Below, in pieces: positions 43,289-53,579 of a DNA stretch of 64,000 nucleotides (position 1 is its first letter; each line of letters opens with the position of its first letter). This DNA is from Streptosporangium nondiastaticum (GTDB taxonomy: Bacteria; Actinomycetota; Actinomycetes; Streptomycetales; Streptomycetaceae), in assembly GCF_003011965.1 (NCBI RefSeq), contig NZ_PXWG01000005.1, positions 1-64,000 on the forward strand, written 5' to 3'. The notes beneath the pieces are model-generated. The model was not told where the DNA came from and ran no database searches. It was given only the letters and a program-made list of their open reading frames with translations. Position numbers and translations under genes: made by a program.

Positions 43289-43752
43289 ACGGTCGAGCGT
43301 GTCACAGATGCGTCCGCGGGGCTCGTGTCTGTCAGCGGACGCGGGTGCGGCTTGACGGTGCCCAGCACGGCCGCCGTCTGCTTCGCCGATGCGATGCTCT
43401 TCTCGGGCTTGCTGACCTTCTTGAACTTGGCCACCGCCAGCAGCCCGAGCAGCGCCGCGATCAGCAGGAACGCACCGCCGACGATCAGGAACGACCAGGC
43501 GAGCCCGAGACCGAGGTTGTGGATGCCGTACGCGGCCGCGAAGCTCAGCACGGGCAGCGAGAAGAGCGCGAGCGTGCCGGCCGCGGCGATCGCGCCGCCG
43601 CCGATGCCGACGCGCTTGACGTCCTGCCGCAGCTCGGCCTTGGCCAGTGCGATCTCGTCGTGCACCAGCGCGGACAGCTCGGTGGTGGCCGTAGCCACCA
43701 GCTGGCCGAGAGTGCGGTTCGCACCGTTCGCACCGTCGTCGGCTGCGCTCAT
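43285..43752 (-). CDS. Phage-holin-family-fold (DUF1469) membrane protein
   Basis: This 155-residue protein has two transmembrane helices (about residues 50-75 and 80-105) and an N-terminal helix TLGQLVATATTELSALVHDEIALAKAEL, the mark of the Phage_holin_3_6/DUF1469 family. No phage genes are near, so it is a chromosomal envelope protein. ATG 43752 has GGGAG seven bases upstream, and its stop overlaps the hydrolase start. It lies downstream of nhaA. Confidence 0.85.
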   Translation of the reverse strand: MSAADDGANGANRTLGQLVATATTELSALVHDEIALAKAELRQDVKRVGIGGGAIAAAGTLALFSLPVLSFAAAYGIHNLGLGLAWSFLIVGGAFLLIAALLGLLAVAKFKKVSKPEKSIASAKQTAAVLGTVKPHPRPLTDTSPADASVTRSTV

Positions 43753-43818
43753 CGGCTGCTCCCTCATCTTCGTCGCCACGTCATCCGCGGGCTTTCGGCG
43801 GATGTAAAGCCTCTCAGA

Positions 43819-45216
43819 TCATGCCGGACCATCGTCCCGGGTGGTGTCCCTGGCGACGAGTTCGGCCAGCCTGCGGTGCTCGGCGGCCTTCGCTTCGAGG
43901 ATCGCCGCCATCCGCAGGTGGTAGTCCGGGTTGCCCTGCTCGTAGATGTCGGGGATGCCGTCGGCGTCCTCGTCGCGGTCCTCGTCCGCGCACAGTTTCT
44001 TGTACTTGTTGTCGCGGAGTTTTAGCAGCGCGCTCGCGCAGACCGCGGCGATCAGCGAACCGACGAGCACGGCCGCCTTGACCTCGTCCGCCAGCAGCAG
44101 GTCCGTGCCGAAGGCCAGCTCGCCGATGAGCAGGGACACCGTGAAGCCGATGCCCGCGAGCGAGGCGACGGCGAACACGTCGGGCCACTTCAGGTCCGGG
44201 TTGAGCTCGGCCCGGGTGAACCGGGCGGCGAGCCACGTCCCGCCGAACACGCCGATCGTCTTGCCCACGACCAGGCCCAGGACGACGCCCAGCGTCTCGG
44301 GCTTGGTGAAGACGTCCGACAGCGCGCCGCCGGAGACCACCACACCCGCCGAGAACAGGGCGAAGAGCGGCACCGCCAGCCCCGCCGAAAGGGGGCGCAC
44401 CAGGTGCTCGATGTGCTCCCCGGGAGAGTGCCGCTCGCCCTCGTGACGGTGGCAGCGCAGCATCAGGCCCATGGCCACGCCCGCGATGGTCGCGTGGACG
44501 CCGCTGTTGTACATCAGCGCCCAGTTGACGACGGCCAGCGGCACGTAGACGTACCAGCCGCGGACGCCCTTGCGGAGCAGGAGCCAGAAGACGGCCAGGC
44601 CCAGCACGGCGAAGCCCAGGGCGGCGAAGTTCAGTTTCTGGGTGAAGAAGACCGCGATGATCAGGATCGCGAACAGGTCGTCGACGACGGCCAGGGTGAG
44701 CAGGAACGCGCGCAGCGCCGACGGCAGCGCCGTGCCGATGACGGCCAGGACGGCCAGGGCGAAGGCGATGTCGGTGGCGGTGGGCACCGCCCAGCCGGCC
44801 GTCGAGCCGTTGCCGCTCGTCACGACGGTGAAGTAGACGAGCGCGGGCACGGCCATGCCGCAGATCGCGGCGATGACGGGCAGCAGCGCCGCCTTGGGGT
44901 CGCGCAGCTCGCCGGCGACCAGCTCGCGCTTGAGCTCGATGCCCGCGACGAAGAAGAAGACGGCGAGCAGGCCGTCGGCCGCCCAGTGCTGCACGGAGAG
45001 GTTCAGCCCCAGCGAGCCCGGGCCGAAGTGGAAGTCGCGCACGGCCTCGTAGCTGTCGCGCAGGGGAGTGTTCGCCCAGATCAGCGCGGCGACGGCGGCG
45101 ACGAGCAGGAGCACGCCGCCGACGGTCTCGGTGCGCAGGGCGTCGGCGAGGAAGTTCCGCTCGGGCAGCGGCAGCCGGCCGAGGAATACGGAGCGGCGGT
45201 TCTTGGGCGCGGCCAC
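43819..45216 (-). CDS. nhaA: Na+/H+ antiporter NhaA
   Basis: This 465-residue protein has about 11-12 transmembrane helices. The ion-binding aspartate pair is in LTLAVVDDLFAILIIA (about residues 167-182), and VPTATDIAFALAVLAV precedes it. NhaA exports sodium in exchange for protons. A basic/acidic C-terminal tail of about 70 residues (KYKKLCADEDRDEDADG) is unusual and may be regulatory. GTG 45216 has AGGAGG nine bases upstream. It lies downstream of acsA, beyond a terminator. Confidence 0.95.
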   Translation of the reverse strand: MAAPKNRRSVFLGRLPLPERNFLADALRTETVGGVLLLVAAVAALIWANTPLRDSYEAVRDFHFGPGSLGLNLSVQHWAADGLLAVFFFVAGIELKRELVAGELRDPKAALLPVIAAICGMAVPALVYFTVVTSGNGSTAGWAVPTATDIAFALAVLAVIGTALPSALRAFLLTLAVVDDLFAILIIAVFFTQKLNFAALGFAVLGLAVFWLLLRKGVRGWYVYVPLAVVNWALMYNSGVHATIAGVAMGLMLRCHRHEGERHSPGEHIEHLVRPLSAGLAVPLFALFSAGVVVSGGALSDVFTKPETLGVVLGLVVGKTIGVFGGTWLAARFTRAELNPDLKWPDVFAVASLAGIGFTVSLLIGELAFGTDLLLADEVKAAVLVGSLIAAVCASALLKLRDNKYKKLCADEDRDEDADGIPDIYEQGNPDYHLRMAAILEAKAAEHRRLAELVARDTTRDDGPA

Positions 45217-45350
45217 GGCGGGGGACCTCCTGGGTGCGGATACACGTGTGCTGTGTGCCGACCAGACTTCCCGGCGCGCCTCTGATTCTTGTCACGATTT
45301 TTACGCGACCACTACTCACCTTAACCGGAACGAGTGAAGCGGAACGAGCG

Positions 45351-45382
45351 GAAGGGCGCCCGGCAGCAGCCGGGCGCCCTTC
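45351..45382 (-). terminator. Terminator between acsA and nhaA
   Basis: Fourteen-base perfect arms (GAAGGGCGCCCGGC at 45351-45364 and its complement at 45369-45382) with an AGCA loop lie 23 bases after the acsA stop. Confidence 0.9.
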
Positions 45383-45404
45383 CTGGGGATCGAGGTCCCT
45401 GCGG

Positions 45405-47372
45405 TCAGTCCTCGCTGGAGGCCGCGGGGAGCTGGGACTGGATGAGGTCCATGACCGAGGAGTCGGTCAGGGTGGTGACGTCGCCGAGGGTGCGGTGCTC
45501 GGCGACGTCGCGCAGGAGGCGGCGCATGATCTTGCCGGAGCGGGTCTTGGGCAGCTCGGCCACCGGGAGGATCCGCTTGGGCTTGGCGATCGGGCCGAGC
45601 TGCTTGCCGACGTGCGCCCGCAGCTCCTCGACCAGGCCCTCCTCCTCGGCGTCGGCGCCGCCGCGCAGGATGACGAAGGCGCAGATCGCCTGGGTGGTCT
45701 GCGGGTCGGTCGCGCCGACGACCGCCGCCTCGGCGACCTTCGGGTGCGAGACGAGGGCGGACTCGACCTCGGTGGTGGAGATGTTGTGGCCGGAGACGAG
45801 CATGACGTCGTCCACCCGGCCGAGCAGCCAGATGTCGCCGTCGTCGTCCTTCTTGGCGCCGTCGCCCGCGAAGTACTTGCCCTCGAAGCGGGACCAGTAG
45901 GTGTCGAGGTAGCGCTGGTCGTCGCCCCAGATGGTGCGGAGCATCGACGGCCAGGGCTCGGTGAGGACGAGGTAGCCGCCGGAGCCGTCGGGCACCTCGC
46001 GGGCCTCGTCGTCCACGACGGTGGCCGCGATGCCGGGCAGCGGGACCTGGGCGGAGCCGGGCTTGGTCTCGGTGACCCCGGGCAGCGGGCTGATCATGAT
46101 GCCGCCCGTCTCGGTCTGCCACCAGGTGTCGACCACGGGGGTGCGGTCGCCGCCGATGTGCTTGCGGTACCAGACCCAGGCCTCGGGGTTGATGGGCTCG
46201 CCGACCGAGCCGAGGACGCGCAGGCTGCTCAGGTCGAACTTGGCCGGGATGTCGTCGCCCCACTTCATGGCGGCGCGGATCGCGGTCGGCGCGGTGTAGA
46301 GGATCGTGACGCCGTACTTCTGCACGATCTCCCACCAGCGGCCCTGGTGGGGGCTGTCGGGCGTGCCCTCGTAGAGCACTTCGGTGGCGCCGTTGCTCAG
46401 GGGGCCGTAGACGATGTACGAGTGGCCGGTGACCCAGCCGACGTCGGCGGTGCACCAGAACACGTCCGACTCGGGCTTGAGGTCGAAGACGGCGTGGTGG
46501 GTGTACGACACCTGGGTGAGATAGCCGCCCGTGGTGTGCAGGATGCCCTTCGGCTTCCCCGTGGTGCCCGAGGTGTAGAGGATGAAGAGCGGGTGCTCGG
46601 CGTCGAACGCCTGCGGCGTGTGCTCCTCGGGCTGGCGCTCGACGAGCTCGTGCCACCACACGTCGCGGCCCTCGGTCCAGCCGATGCCCTCCTGGCCCGT
46701 GCGCCGGACGACGAGGACGCTGCGGACGTTCTCCGTGCCGGGGCGGGTGAGGGCCTCGTCCACGGCGGGCTTCAGGGCGGAGGGCTTGCCGCGGCGGTAG
46801 CCGCCGTCGGCGGTGATGACGACGCGGGCGTCGGCGTCGTTGATGCGCGTGGCGAGGGCGTCGGCGGAGAAGCCGCCGAAGACCAGCGAGTGCGGCGCGC
46901 CGATCCGGGCGCAGGCGAGCATCGCCACGACGGCCTCGGGGATCATCGGCAGGTAGATGGCGACGCGGTCGCCCGCCTGCACGCCCAGCTCGGTGAGGGC
47001 GTGGGCCGCCTTGGAGACCTCGCGCTGCAGCTCGGCGTAGGTGATGGTGCGGGTGTCGCCCGGCTCGCCCTCGAAGTGCAGGGCGACGCGGTCGCCCAGG
47101 CCGTTCTCCACGTGGCGGTCGACGCAGTTGTACGCGACGTTGAGCCGGCCGTCGGCGAACCACTTGGCGAACGGCGGGTTCGACCAGTCGAGGACCTCGG
47201 TGGGCTCGGTCTCCCAGCTCAGGCGGCGGGCCTGCGCGGCCCAGAAGCCCAGCCGGTCAGCCTTCGCCTGCTCGTACGCCTCCGCCGTGACATTGGCGCT
47301 CGCGGCCAGGGCGGCAGGCGGTGCGAAGCGGCGCTCCTCCTTCAGGAGGTTGGCCAGGCTCTCGTTGCTCAC
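45405..47372 (-). CDS. acsA: Acetyl-CoA synthetase
   Basis: This 655-residue protein activates acetate to acetyl-CoA through acetyl-AMP. The AMP-binding motif is [15 protein letters not shown] (about residues 268-282), and [10 protein letters not shown] and [13 protein letters not shown] follow. The regulatory lysine in [11 protein letters not shown] near the C-terminal end can be acetylated in this family. GTG 47372 is chosen because GGGAG lies just upstream and it gives the standard length; longer readings have no ribosome site. Confidence 0.96.
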   Translation of the reverse strand: MSNESLANLLKEERRFAPPAALAASANVTAEAYEQAKADRLGFWAAQARRLSWETEPTEVLDWSNPPFAKWFADGRLNVAYNCVDRHVENGLGDRVALHFEGEPGDTRTITYAELQREVSKAAHALTELGVQAGDRVAIYLPMIPEAVVAMLACARIGAPHSLVFGGFSADALATRINDADARVVITADGGYRRGKPSALKPAVDEALTRPGTENVRSVLVVRRTGQEGIGWTEGRDVWWHELVERQPEEHTPQAFDAEHPLFILYTSGTTGKPKGILHTTGGYLTQVSYTHHAVFDLKPESDVFWCTADVGWVTGHSYIVYGPLSNGATEVLYEGTPDSPHQGRWWEIVQKYGVTILYTAPTAIRAAMKWGDDIPAKFDLSSLRVLGSVGEPINPEAWVWYRKHIGGDRTPVVDTWWQTETGGIMISPLPGVTETKPGSAQVPLPGIAATVVDDEAREVPDGSGGYLVLTEPWPSMLRTIWGDDQRYLDTYWSRFEGKYFAGDGAKKDDDGDIWLLGRVDDVMLVSGHNISTTEVESALVSHPKVAEAAVVGATDPQTTQAICAFVILRGGADAEEEGLVEELRAHVGKQLGPIAKPKRILPVAELPKTRSGKIMRRLLRDVAEHRTLGDVTTLTDSSVMDLIQSQLPAASSED

Positions 47373-47517
47373 GACATCTCCCTTTCTCAGGGTGCCCGTT
47401 GGGTGACCGTGCTGTGCCCGTGGGTGCCCGTAGTGTCCCGGGGCATAGCTCACCAGCCCGGGGCACACCCTGACAAGGGCTGTTGATAAAAAATGGTTTA
47501 GACCTGTAGAAGAGGGT

Positions 47518-49806
47518 TCAGACGGCGTCGAGGACCTCGGGGCGCACGGCCGTGAAGGTGCGTGAGGGCGGGTCCAGGACATAGGCCTGGGCCTCGCCCA
47601 CATGGAAGTACATGCCGTGGAGCTGGAGCGATCCCTCGGCCACGCGGCGCGCGACGCAGGCGTGGGCCATCAGGTGGTCGAGCTGCTGCATCACGTTGAC
47701 GAGCGCGAGCCGCTCGAGGGCGTCGGCCACGGGCCGGTCGGCCACCGCCACCTCGCCGCGGCCGAGCCGCCCGATCCGCTGCATCCGGGCCAGGCTCGGG
47801 CGGCCGTGGCGCAGCCAGCGGGTGAGGGTGGTCTGCGGCGAGCCGGGCTCCCCGCCCTCGGAGTCGAGCAGCGCCTGCATCGCCCCGCACCCCGAGTGCC
47901 CGCACACGGTGATGCTGCCGACCTTCAGCACCTCCACGGCGTACTCCACGGCGGCACCGACGGAGTCGCACGAGCCGTCCGTGGCGGGCGGGGGGATGAG
48001 ATTGCCGACGTTCCGCACGGTGAAGAGGTCGCCCGGGCCGCTGGAAGTGATCATGCTGGTGACGAGCCGGGAGTCGGCGCAGGTCAGGAAGAGCTGCGTC
48101 GGGCACTGGCCCTCGCGGGCGAGCCGCGCCAGCTCGGCCCGCACGAGCGGGGCCGTATTGCGCTGGAACGCGCTGACGCCGCCGAGCAGTTGCTGCCCGC
48201 CCTGCGGGGCGAGGGTGTCGGTCGGCGCGGCGGGCCGGGTGCAGTGGTGGTTGCGCCAGGGCGTCCAGGGGCGGCAGGCGTGCGTACTGGCCGGCTCGGC
48301 GATCGGCCGCCCGCCGCGGCCCCGCAGCGTGACCCAGCCGCCCCGCGCGCGATGGGCGTTCGTCCACGACTGGAGGGTGTCGTACGCGGTGTGGTCCATG
48401 AACGAGCCGCCCAGCTCCACGACCGCGGGCGCCTCCGGCGGTACCTGGGCGAGCGCCCGGCTCAGCTTGGGGACCGCCAGGAACGTCAACTGGCCACTGA
48501 CGCGAACCAGGTGGCTGCCGTCCTCCTCGTCCACGGTGATGCGCGTGTGGGCGAGGCGCCGCAGCGAGAGGAACGCCGTGACTACGATGCCGACGACGAC
48601 CCCCTGCAGGACGCCGAACAGCACCACGGCGCCCAGCGTGGACGCGTACATGGGGAACTCGCGGTGCCGCTGTACGTGCTTGATGTGCGCGAAGCTCACC
48701 ATCTTCACTCCGACCACCATCACCAGCGCGGCCAGGGCCGCCAGCGGGATCAGCTCCAGGACCGTCGTGAGCAGACCGGCGCAGAGCAGCACCCACAGCC
48801 CGTGCAGCACGGTGGACTTGCGGGAGGCGGCCCCCGCCGCCACGTTCGCCGAGCCGCGGATCGCGCCGCCGGCGACCGGCAGGCCGCCGAGGAGCCCGGA
48901 CACCACATTGGCCGCGCCCTGGCCGGCCAGCTCGCGGTCGAGCCCGGCCGGCTCGTGCTGCGGGCCCGCGTGCTCGGCGCGCAGCCGGTCCACGGCCACG
49001 GCGGACAGCAGCGACTCCATGCTCGCCACGAGCGTGACCGTCAGCACCGCGGCGAAGACGCCCAGGACCGGTCCGTCGGGGAGATCGGGCAGCGCCTGCA
49101 GCTGCCACTGGGGGAGCGAGACGCGGGGCACGGTCATGCCGGTGCTGACGCCGGTGGCGAGGGCCACGGCGGCCAGCGGGGCGGGGACCGTGCGCAGCCA
49201 CCGCCCGGCCCGGCCCGGCAGCCGGGGCCAGCCCACCAGGACGGCCGCCGTGACGGCCCCGACCAGCAGGGCCGAAGGGTGCGGATGGCTCAGCTCCGAG
49301 GGCAGGGCGGCGAGATTCTCCAGCGCGGAGCTGTTCGGGGTGTCGCCCAGGACGACGTGGAGCTGGCCGAGGGCGATCGTGACGCCGATGCCTGCGAGCA
49401 CGCCGTGCACGATCGCCGGGCTGACGGCCAGCGCCCCGCGGGCCACCCGGGCCGTGCCCAGGGCCAGTTGGGTCAGGCCGGCGAGCGCGGTGATCGCGCA
49501 GGTGGCCCGCCAGCCGTACTGCTGGACCAGCTCGGCCGTCACCACGACCAGGCCCGTGGCGGCGCCGCTGACCTGGAACGGCGCGCCGCCCAGCAGCCCC
49601 GCCACGATGCCGCCGACCGCCGCCGCCACCAGCCCGGCCTGGAGCGGCGCTCCGGTGGCCAGGGCGATGCCCAGGGAGAGCGGCACGGCGATGAGGAAGA
49701 TGACGAAGGAAGCGGCGAGATCCCGGCGCCAGGTGGACCGGTCGGAAGGCGCCGGGCCGTCCGTGGCTGCCCGCGGGCGGTGCGGCGGTGCTGACTGAGG
49801 CTGCAT
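47518..49806 (-). CDS. SulP anion transporter fused to beta-carbonic anhydrase
   Basis: This 762-residue fusion has a SLC26/SulP transporter with 10-12 helices (about residues 30-420), a STAS domain (about 440-530) and a C-terminal beta-carbonic anhydrase. The zinc ligands of the anhydrase are in LTCADSR (Cys, Asp) and CGHSGCGAM (His, Cys), all intact. The fusion probably takes up bicarbonate and equilibrates it with CO2 at the membrane. ATG 49806 is used, with GTG 49863 as an alternative. It is divergent from the deacetylase-like lipoprotein gene. Confidence 0.92.
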   Translation of the reverse strand: MQPQSAPPHRPRAATDGPAPSDRSTWRRDLAASFVIFLIAVPLSLGIALATGAPLQAGLVAAAVGGIVAGLLGGAPFQVSGAATGLVVVTAELVQQYGWRATCAITALAGLTQLALGTARVARGALAVSPAIVHGVLAGIGVTIALGQLHVVLGDTPNSSALENLAALPSELSHPHPSALLVGAVTAAVLVGWPRLPGRAGRWLRTVPAPLAAVALATGVSTGMTVPRVSLPQWQLQALPDLPDGPVLGVFAAVLTVTLVASMESLLSAVAVDRLRAEHAGPQHEPAGLDRELAGQGAANVVSGLLGGLPVAGGAIRGSANVAAGAASRKSTVLHGLWVLLCAGLLTTVLELIPLAALAALVMVVGVKMVSFAHIKHVQRHREFPMYASTLGAVVLFGVLQGVVVGIVVTAFLSLRRLAHTRITVDEEDGSHLVRVSGQLTFLAVPKLSRALAQVPPEAPAVVELGGSFMDHTAYDTLQSWTNAHRARGGWVTLRGRGGRPIAEPASTHACRPWTPWRNHHCTRPAAPTDTLAPQGGQQLLGGVSAFQRNTAPLVRAELARLAREGQCPTQLFLTCADSRLVTSMITSSGPGDLFTVRNVGNLIPPPATDGSCDSVGAAVEYAVEVLKVGSITVCGHSGCGAMQALLDSEGGEPGSPQTTLTRWLRHGRPSLARMQRIGRLGRGEVAVADRPVADALERLALVNVMQQLDHLMAHACVARRVAEGSLQLHGMYFHVGEAQAYVLDPPSRTFTAVRPEVLDAV

Positions 49807-50091
49807 GGGCGTTCCCGTCTTCGTCGGGCGGCGCGGACGTGCTGAAGACGCGGCCGTGGTCACGGCGCGCAGCGGCGGGAGCGGCTGCGGTGGCGGGGGT
49901 TAACTCAACTCTCGGTAAACGGATCGTAATGGAGAGTAAAGAGTCCAGGGAAGGGTGGAAGGTCGAATAAAGGCGCGGTTCCATCGATTGAGTGAATTTG
50001 TCATTTTATCTGTCTGTAATACCGATTTAGGGGGTCGGGCATGCGAGGTTGAGGTGCCGGATCGGGCAGGCAGCGAAGGCAGAGGTGGCTG

Positions 50092-51327
50092 ATGGCCGCT
50101 GGATGGAAAGTGGCGCTGGGCGGCCTCACGGCCCTTGCGCTGGCGACGGGTTCGGCGGGCTGCTCGGGCTCGGGCGACGCCGGCCCCGGCACGCCGCGCG
50201 GCGCGGCCGACCCCGAGGCCGGGGGCCGTCCGGTCCGCCTCATCGGTGACGGTTCCACCGCCGATACGGGCCCCCAGCCCGGGCAGCCCACCCCCGACCG
50301 GCTCCAGCCCGGGCACAGGCCGCCGCAGTTCGTCGTCTTCTCCTGGGACGGCTCGGGCGAGGACGGGCAGCACCTCTTCTCCCGCTTCCGCGCCGTCGGC
50401 CGCAAGTACCACGCGACGATGACCTACTTCCTCAGCGGCGTGTACATGCTCCCCGCGGGCAAGCGGCGCCTCTACAAACCGCCCCGGCACCGGCCCGGCG
50501 CCTCGGACATCGGCTTCAACACGGTCAAGGGCGTCAGGGACACCGTGGCACAGCTCCGTGGCGCCTGGCTGGACGGGAACGAGATCGGAACGCACTTCAA
50601 CGGCCACTTCTGCGGCCCCGACCGGGGGGTCGGCACCTGGTCGCCCAAGGAGTGGAAGAGCGAGATCCGGCAGGTGCGGTCCCTGGTGCGGAACTGGAAG
50701 ACCAACGCCGGCCTGAAGGAAGAGGACCCGCTTCCGTTCGACTACGGGAAGGAGCTCGTCGGCGGCCGCGCCCCCTGCCTCGAAGGCCAGCGCAACCTCG
50801 TGCGGGCCGCCAGGGCCATGGGCTTCCGCTACGACGCGAGCTCCATCGGCGGCCGGCAGGTGTGGCCCCACAAGATCAACGGCCTCTGGGACTTCCCCCT
50901 GCAGGACATTCCGGTGCCCGGCCGGGACTTCGAGACCCTGTCGATGGACTACAACTTCCTCGCCAACCAGTCCGGCACGACCCGGGGCGACCGCGCCCTG
51001 CACCGAGCCTGGGGGAAGCAGATGCGCGACGGCCTCCTCGCCGGATTCCGCCGCGCCTACCGGGGCAACCGGGCGCCGTTCTTCATCGGCGACCACTTCG
51101 AGTCCTGGAACGGCGGCACCTACATGCGGGCGGTCGAGAGCGTCATCAAGACCGTCTGCACCAGGGAGGAGGTGCGCTGCGTGTCCTTCAAGCAACTGGC
51201 CGACTGGCTCGACGCGCAGGACGACAGGCTGCTGTCGGCCCTGCGCGGGCTCGACGTCGGACAGGCCCCCAAGGGCGGCTGGGAGCGCTTCCCCACCGCC
51301 CGGCGCGTCAAGCGGGCTGGGGGGTAG
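50092..51327 (+). CDS. Lipoprotein with polysaccharide-deacetylase-like fold
   Basis: This 411-residue protein has a signal peptide ending in a lipobox (TGSAGC, Cys24), so it is anchored on the outer face of the membrane. A Pro/Gly linker follows, and then a CE4-like domain with FSWDGSG and NEIGTHFNGHFCGP, which fit the metal-binding region in place of the usual DDGP and HTxxH. Cysteine pairs suggest disulfides. Deacetylase activity is not certain because the motif is a variant. It starts at ATG 50092 after an AT-rich stretch (49967-50030) that may carry the promoter. Confidence 0.8.
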   Translation: MAAGWKVALGGLTALALATGSAGCSGSGDAGPGTPRGAADPEAGGRPVRLIGDGSTADTGPQPGQPTPDRLQPGHRPPQFVVFSWDGSGEDGQHLFSRFRAVGRKYHATMTYFLSGVYMLPAGKRRLYKPPRHRPGASDIGFNTVKGVRDTVAQLRGAWLDGNEIGTHFNGHFCGPDRGVGTWSPKEWKSEIRQVRSLVRNWKTNAGLKEEDPLPFDYGKELVGGRAPCLEGQRNLVRAARAMGFRYDASSIGGRQVWPHKINGLWDFPLQDIPVPGRDFETLSMDYNFLANQSGTTRGDRALHRAWGKQMRDGLLAGFRRAYRGNRAPFFIGDHFESWNGGTYMRAVESVIKTVCTREEVRCVSFKQLADWLDAQDDRLLSALRGLDVGQAPKGGWERFPTARRVKRAGG

Positions 51328-52297
51328 AGGCCCAGCTCTCGTCCAGCACGAAGGAGGGGTCGACCTGGGCCGCCAGATCGGCGCCCGTCTTGGCGTTGCC
51401 CCAGCTCTCCGCGTTCTTCAGGTGGAAATGCACCATCTGGCGGGTGTAGCGCTGCCAGTCCCGCAGCTCGTACGAGCCGTCCGCCGTCTCGCGCAGGGTG
51501 CGCAGCGCCCGGTGGTTGTGCTCCTCGAGCAGGCCGAAGCGGGGCGGCCGGCCCTTCTCCATCGCCCGCACCCAGTCGGAGTGGCCGAAGGTCACCAGCA
51601 GGTCCTCGCCGACCTCGTCGCGCAGGAAGTCGATGTCGTCCTGGCCCTGGACCTTGTTTCCCACGACCTTGAGGCAGACGCCGAAGTCGCGGGCGTACTC
51701 CTTGTACTGGCGGTAGACGGACACGCCCTTGCGGGTGGGCTCGGCCACCAGGAACGTCATGTCGAACCGGGTGAACATGCCCGAGGCGAAGGAGTCGCTG
51801 CCGGCCGTCATGTCGACGACGACGTACTCCCCGGGGCCGTCCACCAGGTGGTTGAGGCACAGCTCGACGGCCCCGACCTTGGAGTGGTAGCAGGCGACCC
51901 CGAGGTCGGACTCGGTGAACGGGCCCGTGACCATCAGCCGCACGGGCCCGCCGTCGAGCTCGACCGGGCGGGCGCAGGCGTCGTAGACCGGGTTGTCCTC
52001 GGCGATCCGCAGCAGGCGTGAGCCCTCGCCCGGCGGCGTCGTCTTGATCATCGTCTCCGCGGAGGTGATCCGCGGGTTGCTGCCGCGCAGGTAGTTCTTG
52101 ATCAGGGGGAGCTGAGCGCCCAGCGCGGGCAGTGCGGAGGCCTCCTCCTCGTCCAGCCCGAGTGCCGCGCCGAGGTGCTGGTTGATGTCGGCGTCCACCG
52201 CGACGACGGGGGCGCGGTCCGCGGCGAGGTGGCGGATGAACAGTGAGGACAGCGTGGTCTTCCCGCTGCCGCCCTTCCCTACGAAAGCGATCTTCAT
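51308..52297 (-). CDS. MinD/CooC-type P-loop ATPase
   Basis: This 329-residue protein starts MKIAFVGKGGSGKTTLSSLF, a deviant Walker A motif (about residues 7-15), and has VAVDADINQHLGAALG and DMTAGSDSFASG switch regions. It resembles CooC, which helps insert nickel into CO dehydrogenase, but no CODH genes are near. ATG 52297 follows two in-frame starts (GTG 52303, TTG 52306) and none has a ribosome site. It is convergent with the deacetylase-like gene (20-base overlap) and divergent from the Fic-like gene. Confidence 0.88.
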   Translation of the reverse strand: MKIAFVGKGGSGKTTLSSLFIRHLAADRAPVVAVDADINQHLGAALGLDEEEASALPALGAQLPLIKNYLRGSNPRITSAETMIKTTPPGEGSRLLRIAEDNPVYDACARPVELDGGPVRLMVTGPFTESDLGVACYHSKVGAVELCLNHLVDGPGEYVVVDMTAGSDSFASGMFTRFDMTFLVAEPTRKGVSVYRQYKEYARDFGVCLKVVGNKVQGQDDIDFLRDEVGEDLLVTFGHSDWVRAMEKGRPPRFGLLEEHNHRALRTLRETADGSYELRDWQRYTRQMVHFHLKNAESWGNAKTGADLAAQVDPSFVLDESWASTPQPA

Positions 52298-52398
52298 GTT
52301 CACCAAGCGTAGGTGGGAGGGTGCACGGAGTGAGAGCAGTGCGTGAAGAAGACCACTCGTTCGAGGGGTGTAGACCTGAAGTGCGTACTGTCTTACGC

Positions 52399-53220
52399 AT
52401 GAGTACGACTGCCGATCCGCTCTCCGCCCTGGCCTCGCTCCCCGGCGTGGCCGACGCCGTGGACTCCGTGCGCAAGGCGGTGGACCGTGTCTACGGGCAC
52501 CGGGTGATGCGCCGCCGCAGCAACGAGATCACTTCCGAGGCCGCACTGCGCGGCGCGCGCGGCTCGGCCGCGCTGTCCGGTGCCGACTGGGCGCTCGAAG
52601 AGGTGCGCCGCCGCACCGACTTCGGCGTCGAGACGGAGGCGCGGGCGGTGGGCGCCGCCCTGCGGCTGACCGCCGAGGCGGGGCAGCTGCTGAGCGTGTG
52701 GCGGCAGTCGCCGTTGCGCGTGCTGGCCAGGCTGCACCTGGTGGCGGCGGGCGGGACGCGGCCGGACGAGACGGTCGGCCGCCCCCGGCTGGAGGGGGAG
52801 CCCGTCGACGAGCCGCTGGTCCGGCTGGCGGTGCCCAGCGCGTCGGAGGTGGCCGGGCGCCTTGAGGGCCTGGCGGGGCTGCTCCTCGCGGGGACGGAGG
52901 CGCCCGCGCTGGTGACGGCGGCCGTGGTGCACGGCGAACTGCTCGCCCTGCGCCCCTTCGGCTCGTACAACGGCCTGGTCGCGCGGGCCGCGGAACGGAT
53001 CGTGCTGGTGGGCAGCGGGCTCGACCCCAAGTCGATCTGCCCGGCCGAGGTCGGCCATGCCGAGCTGGGTGCGGAGGCCTATCTGGCTGCGCTCGACGGC
53101 TATGCGTCGGGCACGCCGGAGGGCGTCGGAGCCTGGATCGCCCATTGCGGCCGCGCGGTCGAGCTGGGCGTACGGGAGAGCACCGCCGTGTGCGAGGCGC
53201 TCCAGCGCGGAGCCGCCTGA
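52399..53220 (+). CDS. Degenerate Fic-fold protein
   Basis: This 273-residue protein has a helical N terminus and a Fic-like core. The active-site motif HPFxxGNGR is seen at residues 185-193 as RPFGSYNGL: the catalytic His is replaced by Arg and the final Arg by Leu. The preceding helix (VTAAVVHGELLALRPF) fits the Fic fold. AMP-transfer is therefore unlikely. It is common next to a CooC-like ATPase in Streptomyces. Its promoter must lie in the short gap it shares with that gene. Confidence 0.7.
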   Translation: MSTTADPLSALASLPGVADAVDSVRKAVDRVYGHRVMRRRSNEITSEAALRGARGSAALSGADWALEEVRRRTDFGVETEARAVGAALRLTAEAGQLLSVWRQSPLRVLARLHLVAAGGTRPDETVGRPRLEGEPVDEPLVRLAVPSASEVAGRLEGLAGLLLAGTEAPALVTAAVVHGELLALRPFGSYNGLVARAAERIVLVGSGLDPKSICPAEVGHAELGAEAYLAALDGYASGTPEGVGAWIAHCGRAVELGVRESTAVCEALQRGAA

Positions 53221-53291
53221 GTCCACGGGCTTCCCGCGGCGGTCACCGGCCGCTGCGGGGGTCCGGGGCGGAGAAGACGCCGGACGTGGTT

Positions 53292-53323
53292 GCGGCGGCA
53301 CCGGTCAACTCCGGTACCGCCGC
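53292..53323 (+). terminator. Hairpin after the Fic-like gene
   Basis: Thirteen-base arms at 53292-53304 and 53311-53323 pair with one mismatch (GCGGCGGCACCGG against CCGGTACCGCCGC) around a TCAACT loop, 71 bases after the stop. Confidence 0.72.
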
Positions 53324-53366
53324 TGGCATGTTCGCCGGGTTACCATGCGTGCACGATATTTGCCCA

Positions 53367-53520
53367 TCAGGCCGGGGACTTTGCCCTCACCTGGTGCGGC
53401 TGGCCCGTAATCGACGGGTCGGCGTCGCGTGGGTGCCCGGCGTTCATGCGTCGGTCCGTGGGGCCGTGGTGCGTGAAGGGCGTCCTCCCGGATGTCCCTG
53501 GTCTCGCGGGCCGTTAAGTC
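53367..53520 (+). ncRNA. 6S-like RNA candidate
   Basis: The 359-base gap (53221-53579) between the Fic-like and HAD genes matches, from memory, the setting of the S. coelicolor 6S-like RNA scr3559. A closing stem pairs GGCCGGGGAC (53370-53379 area) with GTCCCTGGTC (about 53498-53507). After an asymmetric bulge a second stem pairs GCCCTCAC with GTGAAGGGC. GATATT at 53355-53360 could be a -10 box for a plus-strand start near 53367. The strand and ends are approximate. Confidence 0.5.
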
Positions 53521-53579
53521 CTTTCTACTCCTGTCGCCGCTGAAGCGGAAGGTCAGGCCGCAGTTCTTTGTATTTAGCC

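Noticed and set aside
43285..43752. Phage holin as a sign of prophage
   Set aside because: The fold is a widespread chromosomal membrane family, and no endolysin, capsid, tail or integrase genes are near.
47373..47603. Longer start for acsA at 47603
   Set aside because: GTG 47372 has a good ribosome site and gives the standard length. The extra 77 residues are Arg/Pro-rich and lack similarity to the family.
47602..49794. 730-residue plus-strand frames opposite the SulP fusion
   Set aside because: Two different frames are open across the same stretch, both with His/Arg/Ser-rich shadow composition and no domain. The minus-strand gene has full motifs.
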